Assembly (NCBI RefSeq): GCF_900109545.1
Contig: NZ_FOAP01000014.1
Span: forward strand, 124,001-188,000
Reading direction: 5' to 3'
Source of the DNA: Stigmatella aurantiaca
Lineage (GTDB): Bacteria > Myxococcota > Myxococcia > Myxococcales > Myxococcaceae
Length of the DNA: 64,000 bases
Both the position numbers and the translations under genes were made by a program. Positions 1 to 9,246 of the stretch are shown piece after piece (position 1 is the first letter of the stretch; the number at the start of each line of letters is the position of its first letter). The notes below the pieces were generated by a model, which was not told the DNA's origin, did not search any database, and saw nothing but the letters and a program-made list of their open reading frames with translations.

Positions 1-180
<180 letters not shown>

Positions 181-184
<4 letters not shown>

Positions 185-2004
185 GGTCCGTCCACCGTGC
201 CGCGCATGTAGTGCACCCCCTCGTGGAGCTCCGCGGGCAGGGCCGTCATGAAGCCGAACCCCGCGCCGCCCAGGCGGACCACGAACTCCCCATCCTCCAG
301 CGGGCGCCAGAAGGAACCGGAAGGATTCGAGCGGCCCTGGAGCGGCGGGACCACCGGCAGGCGCTCCGGGAGCGGCTTCACCTCCCGCGCGGGCGAGGCC
401 AGGGCCTGGCCCCCCTCGTCCACCTCGCCCAGCGGGTAGTCCACGCCGCCCAGCCGCACGACGCCCGCCTGGAGCGGCGCACCGAGCGCGTTCTGCACCT
501 TCAGCGCGTCCCCCTCGGTCCGGACCACGAGCCGGGCCCGCGTGGGCAGCACGTCCAGCTCGCCCCACTCCACATAGGTGCGCGATGGAAGGAAACCCTC
601 CGTCCGCATGCCACCCGCGCTCCAGTCCAGCTCGAGCTCCGGCTCCGGCCCCTCCTCGCTTTCCAGGAGGACCCCCTGCGCGGGCACCTGAAGGGCCCGG
701 GGGGAGAGGTTGGCGTAGTAGCCCGCCACGGCGGCGGTGATGAGCCGGTCCCGGGGCCGGTCCAGCACGCTGTAGCTGTAGCGCGCCACGTGGGTGACGA
801 AGCCCTCGCGCAGCACGGAGTCGGCGATGATGAGCAGACAGGTGAGCAGCGCCACCGCGGGCACGCCCACCAGCAGCGCCACCGGCCCCCGGCGCCGCGC
901 CAGGTAGAGCCCCCCGGGCCCCACCAGCAGCGTGAACAGGAAGATGAGCACCAGAAAGCGCCCCAGGGGCGCCAGGGCATTGGGCAACAGCGGCGTCTCG
1001 CTGTGCCCGAGGTACGCGAAGCGGTCGGCCAGGTCCCCGCGGCCAAAGCCCCGGGGCGCGATGGGCAAGCCGCGCCTCCCCGGGAGCGTGCTGAGCGCGG
1101 CTTTGCAGTCCGTGGGGGACGGGCTGCACAGCGCCACCTGGCCCAGGCCATAGGCCCTCCACGGCTCGAGGGTGTCTCCGGCGGACAGCAGGGGCAAGCG
1201 CGAGGGAAGATCCCGGGGCGGCTGCATGAGCAGGAGGGCCCCCCCGGCCGCCGCCTGGTGCTCCAGCGTGGCCCAGAGGTCCGGGGGCAGGCTCGCCACC
1301 TCCTCCGTCACCATCACCACGTCAAAGCCCACGTAGGCGGCCAGTTCGCGCGGAGCCTGCTGCGCCGGCACGAAGAGGGCGCTCAGGTGGGAGGGCTGCT
1401 CCTCCTCGGACAGGGGCAGGGACGTGCCCGCCTCGAACCCCTTCCGGTCTCCAATCACCAGGGCCGTGAGCCCGCCGGGCCGGTACAGGTACACGCTGTG
1501 GGCGTTGACCGGCGGATTGCCGGGCACCGTCACGCTGACGGAGCCCGCGGCCATCGAGGCGGGCACCAGCAGATACAGGGCCAGCCGCTGCCGGGCCCCC
1601 AGCTCCACCGTCCGGGAGACCCTCGTCGTGGCGGCGCTGTGGCCTTGGAACGCCACCGTCACCGGGTGCGGCCTGGCATCGGTGCTGTGGAGGATGACCT
1701 CCAGGGGGGAGTAGCCGCTCCGGGCCCGGAGCGAGCTGCTGCGCACCGACACGCGCAGCCAGCCCAGCTCGTCGAAGCTCTCCAGGGTGCCCGCCAGATC
1801 CGTGTAGGCCACCGGGGCCGGGACCGGCGCCTCCTCCTCGGCCACGGCCGCCATCACCGGGGACGCCGCCGCCTCCGCCGCCGGAGGCGCCTCCGTCGAG
1901 GCCTCCGGAAGGGCCGTGTCCACCGCCTCGGACACGGCAGGAGGCTCCGCCGCCCCGGGCGCCGTCAGGAGCAGCGCGGCCAGAAGGACGCCGAGACTAC
2001 CCAC
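181..2004 (-). CDS. Exported membrane protein of unknown function in a MoxR/ABC cluster
   Basis: This 607-residue protein begins at GTG, overlapping the last 8 bases of the MoxR gene. It has a short hydrophobic signal peptide (residues 1-20), an Ala/Pro/Glu-rich segment to about residue 70, a long extracytoplasmic region, and two membrane helices at roughly 347-367 and 375-394, followed by a soluble C-terminal part. I do not recognise a named domain. Position between a MoxR ATPase and an ABC ATPase suggests a structural or assembly role in the same envelope complex, comparable to the membrane and von Willebrand-type proteins that usually accompany MoxR genes, but no VWA or DUF58 motif was seen. 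Function is inference from context only. Confidence 0.8.
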
Positions 2005-2992
2005 GCGGCACCTCGGGCACGGCCTGGAGCAGGGCCTGGATGACGTCGGTGGTGGCCACCTTCTCCAGCGAGGCCTCGTAGGCGAGCACGAGCCGGTGGT
2101 TGAGGATGGCGGGCGCCGTGGCCACCACCTCGTCGAAGCCCACGTTGGGCTTGCCGCGCATCAGCGACAGGGCCCGGCCCGCGGCGGCGAGCGCGAGCGC
2201 GGCGCGGGGCGAGGCGCCATAGCGCACCAGGCGGCGCACGGCCTCCGGGGCGTGGGGCTGGCGCGGATCCGAGGCCTCCACGAGCCGGCCGATGAAGTCC
2301 GCCACGGGCACGGGCAGGTGCACGCGGTCCACGGCGGCGAACAGCGCCGCCAGGCGCCCCGCGTCGAGCAGCGGCGGCAGCACGGGCGGCGCCCCGCGCA
2401 CGCGCGTGGTGAGCAGGGTGGTGAGGGTGCGCGCGCCCACGGGGGGCACCTGCACCCGGAAGAGGAAGCGGTCGAGCTGGGCCTCGGGCAGGGGGTAGGT
2501 GCCCTCCAGCTCGATGGGGTTCTGCGTGGCGAGCACGAAGAAGGGCTCGGGCAGGGGGCGCGTCTGGCCCAGCACCGTCACGCTGCGCTCCTGCATCGCC
2601 TCCAGCAGGGCCGACTGCGTCTTGGGGCTGGAGCGGTTGATTTCATCGGCGAGGACGACGTTGGCGAACAGGGGCCCCTCGCGGAAGGTGAACTCGCGGC
2701 GGCCCTCGCCCTCCAGCACGTAGGTGCCGGTGATGTCGCCCGGCAGCAGGTCCGGGGTGAACTGGATGCGGCGGAAGGGCAGGCCCAGGAGCCGCGCCAG
2801 CGCCTTGCACAGCTCGGTCTTCCCCAGGCCGGGCAAGCCTTCCAGGAGCACGTGTCCGCGCGCGAGCACCGCCACCACCACCTGCTCGACGACCGTCTCC
2901 TGATCGAGCAACACCTGGGCGAGCCCCTTCTTCACCTGGGCCGCCACCTCCGCCGCACCCTGCACCTCGGCGGGGCTCAAGAGCTCAGACAC
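1997..2992 (-). CDS. MoxR family AAA+ ATPase
   Basis: The 331-residue protein is a MoxR-type AAA+ ATPase, a chaperone-like family that helps mature or regulate membrane and metalloprotein complexes. Walker A reads GLPGLGKTE at about residues 54-62, Walker B is VVLADEINR near residue 113, and the ALLEAMQE segment following it is characteristic of MoxR. Length is typical for the family. It overlaps the downstream 607-residue gene by 8 bases and sits 18 bases after the upstream coiled-coil membrane protein, so all four minus-strand genes here are probably one operon. The DUF58 partner that normally lies next to moxR is not present in this part of the cluster. Confidence 0.95.
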   Translation of the reverse strand: MSELLSPAEVQGAAEVAAQVKKGLAQVLLDQETVVEQVVVAVLARGHVLLEGLPGLGKTELCKALARLLGLPFRRIQFTPDLLPGDITGTYVLEGEGRREFTFREGPLFANVVLADEINRSSPKTQSALLEAMQERSVTVLGQTRPLPEPFFVLATQNPIELEGTYPLPEAQLDRFLFRVQVPPVGARTLTTLLTTRVRGAPPVLPPLLDAGRLAALFAAVDRVHLPVPVADFIGRLVEASDPRQPHAPEAVRRLVRYGASPRAALALAAAGRALSLMRGKPNVGFDEVVATAPAILNHRLVLAYEASLEKVATTDVIQALLQAVPEVPRG

Positions 2993-3010
2993 GCAGGCAC
3001 CTTCCGTTTC

Positions 3011-4393
3011 TCATTCGCCACCAAAGTATCGCTTCACGAGGTCGCGGTTGCGCGGCAGCAGCGGGGCGGTGGAATGCCCCGGCGCCGCCTCGCCCTGTGC
3101 GCCCGTGCCGCGAACGGCCGAGGGCGTCACGGTGACGCCGTCCTTCCGGGGCTCCGCGGCCCGAAGTCCCCACAGCTCGCCGGCCTCGCCGCCCTGCCCG
3201 GGCGGAAGGGGCTGGAACTTCAGCCGATCCGGATCCATCTGGGCCTCGTCCCCGAAGACGAGCGGCTGGCTCTCCCCGCCCCGCCCCACCCCTTTGCCCG
3301 GGCCCTTCTGGACGGCCCGGCTCGCATGCCCCGCCTGTCCCTCCTGCCCCTCGCCCTCGCCCTCCCCCTCGCCGGGCGAGGTCCCCTTTTGGGAAGCGCC
3401 CGCACGCTGCCCGGCGCCCTGTCCTGAGGCGCCCTGCCCGAACTGTTGTGCCAGCTGTTCCTGGCGCCGCTCCAACGTCCGGCGGAGATCCGACACCTGA
3501 TCGAGGTTTCCCCCCGCCGCCGCCTGAGCCGAGGCGCGCGCCTGGGCATTCTCGCCCTGTTCTTCCCCGCCCTCCGCCCCTTGCGACGGGCTGCCCTGCC
3601 CGAGCGCCATCAGGGCCCGCTCCAGTTGCTCCCGCTCCTGCGCCGCGCGCTCCGCACCGCCCGCGGCCCCGAGTGCCTCTTCCAGCTCCCGGGCGGCCTC
3701 GGCCGCGCCCGCAAGCTCCGCACCGGCCTCGGCGGCCCGCTCGGCCAGCCGCTGCGCCACCCCATCCACGGCCTCCCAGTCGGCGGCGTCGAAGCGGCCC
3801 CCGGCGGCCTCCTCGGCCAGCCGGCGCAGCTCGTCCTCCAGGGGCGCGCCCAGGGGCTCCTCCTGCGCGAGCGCCTCGGCCTTGGCCTGGACGGCGGTCA
3901 CCAGGGACGTGGCCGCCGCGTTGGGGGGCCGCACGGTGAGCGGCGGCAGCGGCAGGAGCAGCCCCGCCACCAGGAAGAGCACGGCCCCGGCGAGCGCCGC
4001 CGCGGGGCGCTGCCAGGGCACCCGGGGGGGCTTCACCGCCTGGGCGAACTGGTTGACGGCCAGCTCCCACTCCCCGGCGGGGCGCTCCAGCGAGGTGAGC
4101 AGCAGCCCGCCGGCCTCGGCCGAGCGGTCCGCGAGCACCGCCGCGTGCTGGAAGGAGACCTGCCGGCCCCGCGCCCGGAGCCACCACCCCACACCGCCCG
4201 CGGCCAGGCACACCGGCAGGGCCCACGGCATGGCGCCGCGCACCAGCAACCGGGCGGCGACACAGACGGTGACGGCGGCCCACAGGGGGACGATGCCCGC
4301 CTCGGCCCAGGCCATCGCGGTGAGACGCCGCTGCACGCGCCGCACGGGGGCAAGCACGAGAGCCTGAAAGCGACGTTCCGCGCGGGAGGCCAT
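3011..4393 (-). CDS. Membrane protein with coiled coil and Gly/Gln-rich region, upstream of moxR
   Basis: ATG at 4393 (MASRAERRFQ) gives 460 residues; the frame stays open upstream into the P450 gene, but that part is antisense-like low complexity and was not used. Two hydrophobic stretches near residues 28-70 and one near 125-145 anchor the protein. They are followed by a long charged coiled-coil region rich in Ala, Glu and Arg (about 160-330), then a Gly/Gln/Glu-rich linker with GEGEGEG repeats. The C-terminus ends with PRNRDLVKRYFGGE, a tail I associate with the DUF4175-like proteins encoded beside MoxR ATPases in several phyla. It is probably the first gene of the moxR operon. Biochemical role unknown. 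Confidence 0.75.
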   Translation of the reverse strand: MASRAERRFQALVLAPVRRVQRRLTAMAWAEAGIVPLWAAVTVCVAARLLVRGAMPWALPVCLAAGGVGWWLRARGRQVSFQHAAVLADRSAEAGGLLLTSLERPAGEWELAVNQFAQAVKPPRVPWQRPAAALAGAVLFLVAGLLLPLPPLTVRPPNAAATSLVTAVQAKAEALAQEEPLGAPLEDELRRLAEEAAGGRFDAADWEAVDGVAQRLAERAAEAGAELAGAAEAARELEEALGAAGGAERAAQEREQLERALMALGQGSPSQGAEGGEEQGENAQARASAQAAAGGNLDQVSDLRRTLERRQEQLAQQFGQGASGQGAGQRAGASQKGTSPGEGEGEGEGQEGQAGHASRAVQKGPGKGVGRGGESQPLVFGDEAQMDPDRLKFQPLPPGQGGEAGELWGLRAAEPRKDGVTVTPSAVRGTGAQGEAAPGHSTAPLLPRNRDLVKRYFGGE

Positions 4394-4442
4394 GGGCACC
4401 CGGGAGTGTCGGCTACCCGGCCACCCACCACAAGCCTCCCGG

Positions 4443-5636
4443 TTACCCAGCCGGAATGAACCGCAAGGGCAGGCTCGCCGGCCCCCGGACCGCGAAGGAC
4501 AGGTTCCAGGGCACCTCGCGCGACAGCCGGGTGAAGCCCTGGAAGCGCGACAGCAGGGCCTCCAGGCCCCGCTGGGCCTCCATCCGCGCCAGCATCGCCC
4601 CGACGCAGTGGTGGGCCCCATGGCCAAAGGCGAGCGACGGCAGCTCGCGATGGAGCTCGAACCGCTCCGGCTCGGAGTACCGGCGCTCGTCCCGGTTGGC
4701 CGCGCCAATCACCGCCATCACCACCGCGTCCCGGGGAATCGTCACCCCGGCGAGCTTCGTCTCGGCGGTGGTGAACCGGAGCACACACTGCACGGGCGAC
4801 TCGTAGCGGAGCAGCTCCTCGATGAAACGGGGAATCAGCATGGGCTCGGCGCGCAGCCGCGCCAGCTCGTCCGGGTGCTCCGCGAGAAACAGCAGCGCGT
4901 TGCCCAGCAGGTGGACCGTCGTCTCCAGCCCGGCCACCATCACCAGCACGAGGAAGCCGATGATCTCCCGGTCCGTGAGCGGCTGCCCCTGAACCTCGGC
5001 GCGCACCAGGTCCGTGACGAGATCCTCCGCGGGCTCCCGGCGGCGCGCGTTGATGACCTCCGTGAGGTAGCGCGTCATCTCCTCCACGGTGGTCCGCACC
5101 CGCGTGGCATGGGCGGCGTTCAGCGGCTCGGGGGTGATGCTGGCCAGGTCATCCGCCCAGCCCTTGAAGCGGCCGTGCAGCGAGGCCTCGAGCCCCATCA
5201 ACCCGCCCATGACGGTGGTGGGCAGGGGCATGGCGAACGCGGAGATGAAGTCCGCCTCCCCCTGGGCCGCGAGCCCCTCGGCCAGCTGGGCCGCGAGCGC
5301 GCGGATCCGCGACTCCAGCCGCCGGACGGCGGTGCCATTGAAGACCCGGGCGGCCAGGGTCCGCAGCCGCTGGTGGGCCTCCCCATCCAGCGCCAGCATC
5401 GAGTGGGCCATGGGGCTGTAGCCCAGCCACGCCGGCTCCCACGCCACCTGGAAGCCATGGGAGGTGAAGAGCCGCGGATGGCGCAGCACGTGGACCACGT
5501 CGTCATAGCGGGACACGGCCCAGAAGCCGCCCGGGTCCACCTGCACCACGGGCTGCTTGCGCCGCAGCCCGGCATAGCTGGGATAGGGATTGGCCCTGAA
5601 CCCAGAATCCATGAAATTCAGTCTTTGAGTTGTCAC
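4443..5636 (-). CDS. Cytochrome P450
   Basis: A complete bacterial class I cytochrome P450, a heme monooxygenase that needs separate ferredoxin partners. The heme-binding loop FGHGAHHCVGA is at about residues 336-346 with the thiolate Cys, the ExxR helix reads EELLRYE near 274, and the I helix carries AGLETT, with Glu where many family members have Asp. I chose GTG at 5636 because AGGGGGGGA lies 5-6 bases upstream; a TTG at 5669 would add 11 residues but lacks a comparable site. The N-terminus then reads VTTQRLNFMDSGFRANPYPSY. It resembles the decayed P450 at 34.8-35.8 kb closely enough that both probably come from one family. Substrate cannot be predicted. Confidence 0.93.
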   Translation of the reverse strand: MTTQRLNFMDSGFRANPYPSYAGLRRKQPVVQVDPGGFWAVSRYDDVVHVLRHPRLFTSHGFQVAWEPAWLGYSPMAHSMLALDGEAHQRLRTLAARVFNGTAVRRLESRIRALAAQLAEGLAAQGEADFISAFAMPLPTTVMGGLMGLEASLHGRFKGWADDLASITPEPLNAAHATRVRTTVEEMTRYLTEVINARRREPAEDLVTDLVRAEVQGQPLTDREIIGFLVLVMVAGLETTVHLLGNALLFLAEHPDELARLRAEPMLIPRFIEELLRYESPVQCVLRFTTAETKLAGVTIPRDAVVMAVIGAANRDERRYSEPERFELHRELPSLAFGHGAHHCVGAMLARMEAQRGLEALLSRFQGFTRLSREVPWNLSFAVRGPASLPLRFIPAG

Positions 5637-5783
5637 GATCGTCCCCCCCTGGGATGACTCGGCTTCCAATCGCGAGGCGGGAGCCTACCCTCCGGGGAAC
5701 CAGCCGCCAAGGTGGCGATTCATTTGACTTTTCCCCCTGGAAACGAATGGATGCAGTGCGCCTTTTTCCCTCTCTGGAGCTCC

Positions 5784-6485
5784 ATGCCGTCCACGTTTCT
5801 CTTCGCCCAGCTCGCCCAGTCGGAACAGGTGGGGTGGCTCAGCCGGAAGCTGCTGGGCGTGACGCTGACCAGCGCCGAGTGGGTGCTGTGGCTGCTGGTC
5901 GTCCTCTCGGTGCTCTCGATTGCCCTCATGCTCGAGCGCGCGGTGTACTTCAGCACGCACCGGCTGGCGGACTCGGAGGCCCTGGCGGTGAAGCTGGCCC
6001 GGGGTGAGTTCGAGGCGGTGCGCTCGGCCATCCAGGGGAAGAAGGGCATGGAGGCGGCCGTCATCCGCGAGGCCCTGGCCTCCAGCGCCCAGGGCGCCGA
6101 CACCGTGGAGCAGGTGATTGCCTCCACCGTGGCGCGCGAGCGGCCCCAGTACGAGCGCTACCTGTCGTTCCTGGGCACGCTGGGCAACAACGCGCCGTTC
6201 ATCGGGCTGTTCGGCACGGTGCTCGGCATCATCAAGGCCTTCCACGACCTGGGCACCGCCAGCGTGAAGGGCGCCGCCATCCAGGAGACGGTGATGGCGG
6301 GCATCTCCGAGGCGCTCGTGGCCACGGCGGTGGGCCTGGCCGTCGCGATTCCGGCGGTGGTGGCCTTCAACGTCTTCAACCGGCAGCTCAAGACGCTCAC
6401 CAGCCGCACCACGTCGCTGGGCCACGCGCTGGTGGGCAGCCTGCGCGCGCAGCGGCCCGCGGGCACCCCGGGCGAGGGGCGCTAG
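5784..6485 (+). CDS. exbB: MotA/TolQ/ExbB proton channel family protein
   Basis: Inner-membrane stator subunit of a TonB (or Tol) system that uses the proton-motive force to drive outer-membrane import. ATG 5784 is preceded by CTGGAGCTCC, a good ribosome site; an in-frame start at 5712 would add 24 residues of non-typical sequence. Three membrane helices are visible at about 31-50, 126-152 and 173-198, with the family signature LGTLGNNAPFIGLFGTV in the second and GISEALVATAVGLAVAIPA in the third. At 233 residues it is the usual ExbB length. It is followed after three bases by the ExbD gene and then tonB, which makes ExbB more likely than TolQ. Confidence 0.92.
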   Translation: MPSTFLFAQLAQSEQVGWLSRKLLGVTLTSAEWVLWLLVVLSVLSIALMLERAVYFSTHRLADSEALAVKLARGEFEAVRSAIQGKKGMEAAVIREALASSAQGADTVEQVIASTVARERPQYERYLSFLGTLGNNAPFIGLFGTVLGIIKAFHDLGTASVKGAAIQETVMAGISEALVATAVGLAVAIPAVVAFNVFNRQLKTLTSRTTSLGHALVGSLRAQRPAGTPGEGR

Positions 6486-6488
6486 GCC

Positions 6489-6926
6489 ATGGCGGGCGGC
6501 GCGCAGGACAACGACGAGGAAATCACGGGCATCAACGTCACCCCGCTGGTGGACGTGGTGCTGGTGCTGCTCATCATCTTCATGGTGACGGCGAACTTCA
6601 TCGTCCGCGAGACGGTGGAGGTGGACCTGCCCCGGGCCGCCAACGGCGGAGAGACGGTGCAGGGCCTGGTCAACGTGGTGCTCGACAAGGACGGCAAGCT
6701 GTTCTTCGACGGCACGGAGCTGTCCGAGGCGGAGCTGTCGCGCCGGGTGACGGAGGCGGTGGCCAAGGACAAGGAGACGCGGGCCATCATCAGCGCCGAC
6801 CAGTCCATTCCGTACGGGCGGGTGATGCGGCTCATCGACGTGGTGAAGGGCCAGGGCATCGCCAAGTTCGCCCTCAACATCCAGAAGGACGTGGCGCCCA
6901 CGCCCGCGCCCGCCGCCGCGCCCTGA
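6489..6926 (+). CDS. exbD: ExbD/TolR family biopolymer transport protein
   Basis: The 145-residue partner of ExbB. One N-terminal membrane helix (about residues 18-38) contains the essential Asp at position 22 in NVTPLVDVVLVLL, the residue that carries protons in ExbD and TolR. The periplasmic domain shows the family pattern of a DKDGKLFFDG strand and a C-terminal GIAKFALNIQ segment. The gene starts three bases after exbB and ends 13 bases before tonB, a standard exbB-exbD-tonB order. Confidence 0.94.
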   Translation: MAGGAQDNDEEITGINVTPLVDVVLVLLIIFMVTANFIVRETVEVDLPRAANGGETVQGLVNVVLDKDGKLFFDGTELSEAELSRRVTEAVAKDKETRAIISADQSIPYGRVMRLIDVVKGQGIAKFALNIQKDVAPTPAPAAAP

Positions 6927-6939
6927 GCCGGACCGCCCC

Positions 6940-7737
6940 ATGAGCCAGGCCGCCCTCGACAATCCGCTTCCTCCCCGGCGTTCCTCGGGCTGGGCGATGG
7001 CGTTCGTGCTCCTGTCCCTGGGACTGCACGGCGTGGGGCTGCTGCTGCTCAGCCGCCTGAAAGAGCGCCCCCCGCCCGCCCTGACGAAGCCGGTGGAGCT
7101 GGTCATGGTGGAGGTGGAGAAGCCGCCCCCGCCTCCCCCGGAGCCTCCGAAGGAAGAGCCTCCGCCGCCCCCGCCGCCACCCAAGGTGAAGGCCCCGCCC
7201 AAGCCGCCCCCGGTGAAGGTGGCCGAGGCCGAGAAGCCCCCGCCTCCGCCGCCGGAGCAGGCGCCGCCGCCGCCCAACGAGCCGCCCCCCGAGCAGCCCG
7301 CGAAGCCGGCCCCGCTCGTGGTGGGCATCTCCATGTCCTCCACCACCAGCGCCGGAGGCTTCGCCGCCCCCGTGGGCAACACCGCCTATGGAAAGACGGG
7401 CAACAAGGCCACGGCCCCTCAGGAGGTGAAGGCGTACTCGGCGCCCAAGTACACGCCCATCTACCAGGTGGACTCCGAGCCCCGGGTGCTCTCCGAGGTG
7501 AAGATTCCCTATCCGGACGAGGCCCGGCGGGCCGGCATCGAGGGCACGGTGACGCTCTCCATCACCGTGGACCTGGAGGGCAAGGTGATTGCCGTGAAGG
7601 TCATCTCCGGCCCGGGCTATGGGCTCAACGAGGCGGCGAGGGATGCCATCCGGCGCTTCCGCTTCAAGCCCGCCATCAAGGGCGGCGAGGCCGTCTCCAC
7701 CGAGATGAAGTACGCCTATACCTTCCTGCTGGATTAG
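6940..7737 (+). CDS. tonB: TonB family energy transducer
   Basis: A 265-residue TonB. One N-terminal membrane anchor is at about residues 18-38, with the SxxxH-like face formed by SLGLHGVG. A long proline-rich spacer (about residues 60-125), built of PPPPPP, PPKEEPP and KPPP blocks, lets the protein span the periplasm. The C-terminal domain (about 180-265) has the typical YPDEARRAGIEGTV opening and a DAIRRFRFKPA motif ending in a beta strand. It moves force from ExbB/ExbD to TonB-dependent outer-membrane receptors; none is encoded nearby. Its TAG stop overlaps the TAA stop of the convergent MarR gene in the sequence TTAG. Confidence 0.95.
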   Translation: MSQAALDNPLPPRRSSGWAMAFVLLSLGLHGVGLLLLSRLKERPPPALTKPVELVMVEVEKPPPPPPEPPKEEPPPPPPPPKVKAPPKPPPVKVAEAEKPPPPPPEQAPPPPNEPPPEQPAKPAPLVVGISMSSTTSAGGFAAPVGNTAYGKTGNKATAPQEVKAYSAPKYTPIYQVDSEPRVLSEVKIPYPDEARRAGIEGTVTLSITVDLEGKVIAVKVISGPGYGLNEAARDAIRRFRFKPAIKGGEAVSTEMKYAYTFLLD

Positions 7738-8246
7738 CCCTGGCGCGCGTCCGGCGCGGCGGCGCTCTGGCCCTGGGCCTTCCGGTCCGCCAGCCGCTCC
7801 AGCGCCTGCGAGAGGATGTCCCGCAGCAGGCGCTTCTCCTGGGGAGACAGCGCCGCGATGACCTCGGGGGGCTCCAGCAGCCGCTCCTGGAGCCGCTGCC
7901 GCAGCTCCTGGCCGGCCTCCGTCAGACACAGCATCTTCACCCGCCGGTCATGCTCGGCGTTGCGGCGCTCCATGAGCCCGCGCCCCTCCAACCGGTCCAC
8001 CAGCCCCGTCACGTTGGACGCGTCGCACGACAGGTAGTCGGCCAGCGCGCTCATGGGCTGCGGCCCGTACCCCAGCATGCTCAGCACGTGCGCCTGCACG
8101 GGCGACAGCTCGAACTCGGCCGCCAGCACCGGGAACCGGCGCATCTGGTCCTGGACGAGGGCGAACAGGGGAGCCCATGCCTCACGCCCCAGCCGCTCCT
8201 CGGCCTGGGTTGAAGCCTTCTTCTGCTCACCACCCGTGCCGCTCAT
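7734..8246 (-). CDS. MarR family transcriptional regulator
   Basis: A 170-residue winged-helix repressor. The central region reads LSPVQAHVLSMLGYGPQPMSALADYL, followed by a recognition helix SNVTGLVDRLEGRGLMERR and the wing DRRVKMLCLTEAGQEL, which are the hallmarks of MarR proteins. Such regulators normally bind as dimers to palindromes near their own promoter and are released by phenolic or hydrophobic ligands. It converges with tonB and is divergent from the DUF547 gene, so its own promoter must lie in 8247-8354. The target genes cannot be read from the sequence. Confidence 0.93.
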   Translation of the reverse strand: MSGTGGEQKKASTQAEERLGREAWAPLFALVQDQMRRFPVLAAEFELSPVQAHVLSMLGYGPQPMSALADYLSCDASNVTGLVDRLEGRGLMERRNAEHDRRVKMLCLTEAGQELRQRLQERLLEPPEVIAALSPQEKRLLRDILSQALERLADRKAQGQSAAAPDARQG

Positions 8247-8354
8247 GCCTTCATGCTAATTCACTCGGTGCATATGGACAATTGACAACCTCAAGCATCG
8301 CGGCGCCGCTCCTGCTAGGCCGGCCTCCCGGCCGGGCCCTACACTGCCGGCCCC

Positions 8355-9230
8355 GTGGCCGCCCCCGTCCCCCACCGCCTCCGCTGGCGGCTGCTCCTCG
8401 CCGTGCTGTGGCTCGTGCCGCCCGGGCTCGCGGCCCTCGCGGTGCTGCACCTCTACGGACTGCTGCCCGCGCGTGTGCCCCCCGTGGAGGCCCCCTTCAG
8501 CTACGCCGGTTACGCGCGTGCCTTGCGGCACGTGAAGTCCGATGGGGACGTGGACTTCGCCGCCCTGGGCCAGCAGCGCGCGGAGCTGGATGCCTTCGTG
8601 CGCTCGCTTGCCACCTTCTCCCCCCGCTCCCACCCCGAGCGCTTCGCCCAGCCCGAGGAGGTGCTGGCCTACTGGCTCAACGCCCACACGGCGCTCCTGC
8701 TCCAGGCGATGGTGGATGGCTACCCGTCCCTGGAGAGGCACTTCTTCTGGAGCCGCGCCTGGCCGGTGGGTGGCCAGCGGCTGACGCTGTGGGCGCTGGA
8801 GCACCGCATCCTCCAGCGGGAGTTCGCTGACCCACGCATCCACCTGGCCCTCTTCCGGGGCACGCGGGGCGGCCCGGCGCTGGAGGGCGTGCCCTTCGAG
8901 CCCAGCTTCCTGGATGCGCAGCTCAATGACGCTGTCCGCCGCTTCATGGGCGACAAGCGCCACGTGCGCCTGGAGGGCACCACCGTCCACCTGGCCCAGG
9001 TCTTCGAGACCCACCAGGAGGACTTTCTCGCCGCCCTGCCCGAGGGCCGCCGCAGCCACGTGCTCCAGTTCGTCTGGGCCTTCCTGCCGGACACCTGCAC
9101 CGAGCGCTACGGCTGCGACACCCGGAGCGACCTGGACCGGGTGTGCGGGCCCGCCCTGGACCGCTGCCAGGTGGCCTACGTTCCCGAGGACGCGGGGCTG
9201 CCGGACGCCGCCGTGCCCACGCCCCGGTAG
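8355..9230 (+). CDS. DUF547 domain-containing membrane-anchored protein
   Basis: The 291-residue protein begins at GTG with a signal-anchor (about residues 10-32), so the body is extracytoplasmic. The central part has the DUF547 landmarks: FWLN-type motif as AYWLNAHTALLL near residue 100, an LEHRILQREFADPRIHLAL stretch near 145, and a region with paired Cys (DTCTERYGCDT) near the end. DUF547 proteins are common in delta-proteobacteria and plants and lack a firm biochemical role; a Cys/His protease-like fold has been suggested. There is no good Shine-Dalgarno before this start, so the true start could be slightly different. Confidence 0.85.
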   Translation: MAAPVPHRLRWRLLLAVLWLVPPGLAALAVLHLYGLLPARVPPVEAPFSYAGYARALRHVKSDGDVDFAALGQQRAELDAFVRSLATFSPRSHPERFAQPEEVLAYWLNAHTALLLQAMVDGYPSLERHFFWSRAWPVGGQRLTLWALEHRILQREFADPRIHLALFRGTRGGPALEGVPFEPSFLDAQLNDAVRRFMGDKRHVRLEGTTVHLAQVFETHQEDFLAALPEGRRSHVLQFVWAFLPDTCTERYGCDTRSDLDRVCGPALDRCQVAYVPEDAGLPDAAVPTPR

Positions 9231-9246
9231 CGGCGCCGCCCCTGGC

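Noticed and set aside
1916-3427. A 503-codon plus-strand frame over the moxR region
   Set aside because: Antisense of moxR and its neighbours with low-complexity translation.
7110-7310. Repeat array or CRISPR in tonB
   Set aside because: It is the coding region for the Pro-rich spacer; repeats are codon-level and have no spacers.
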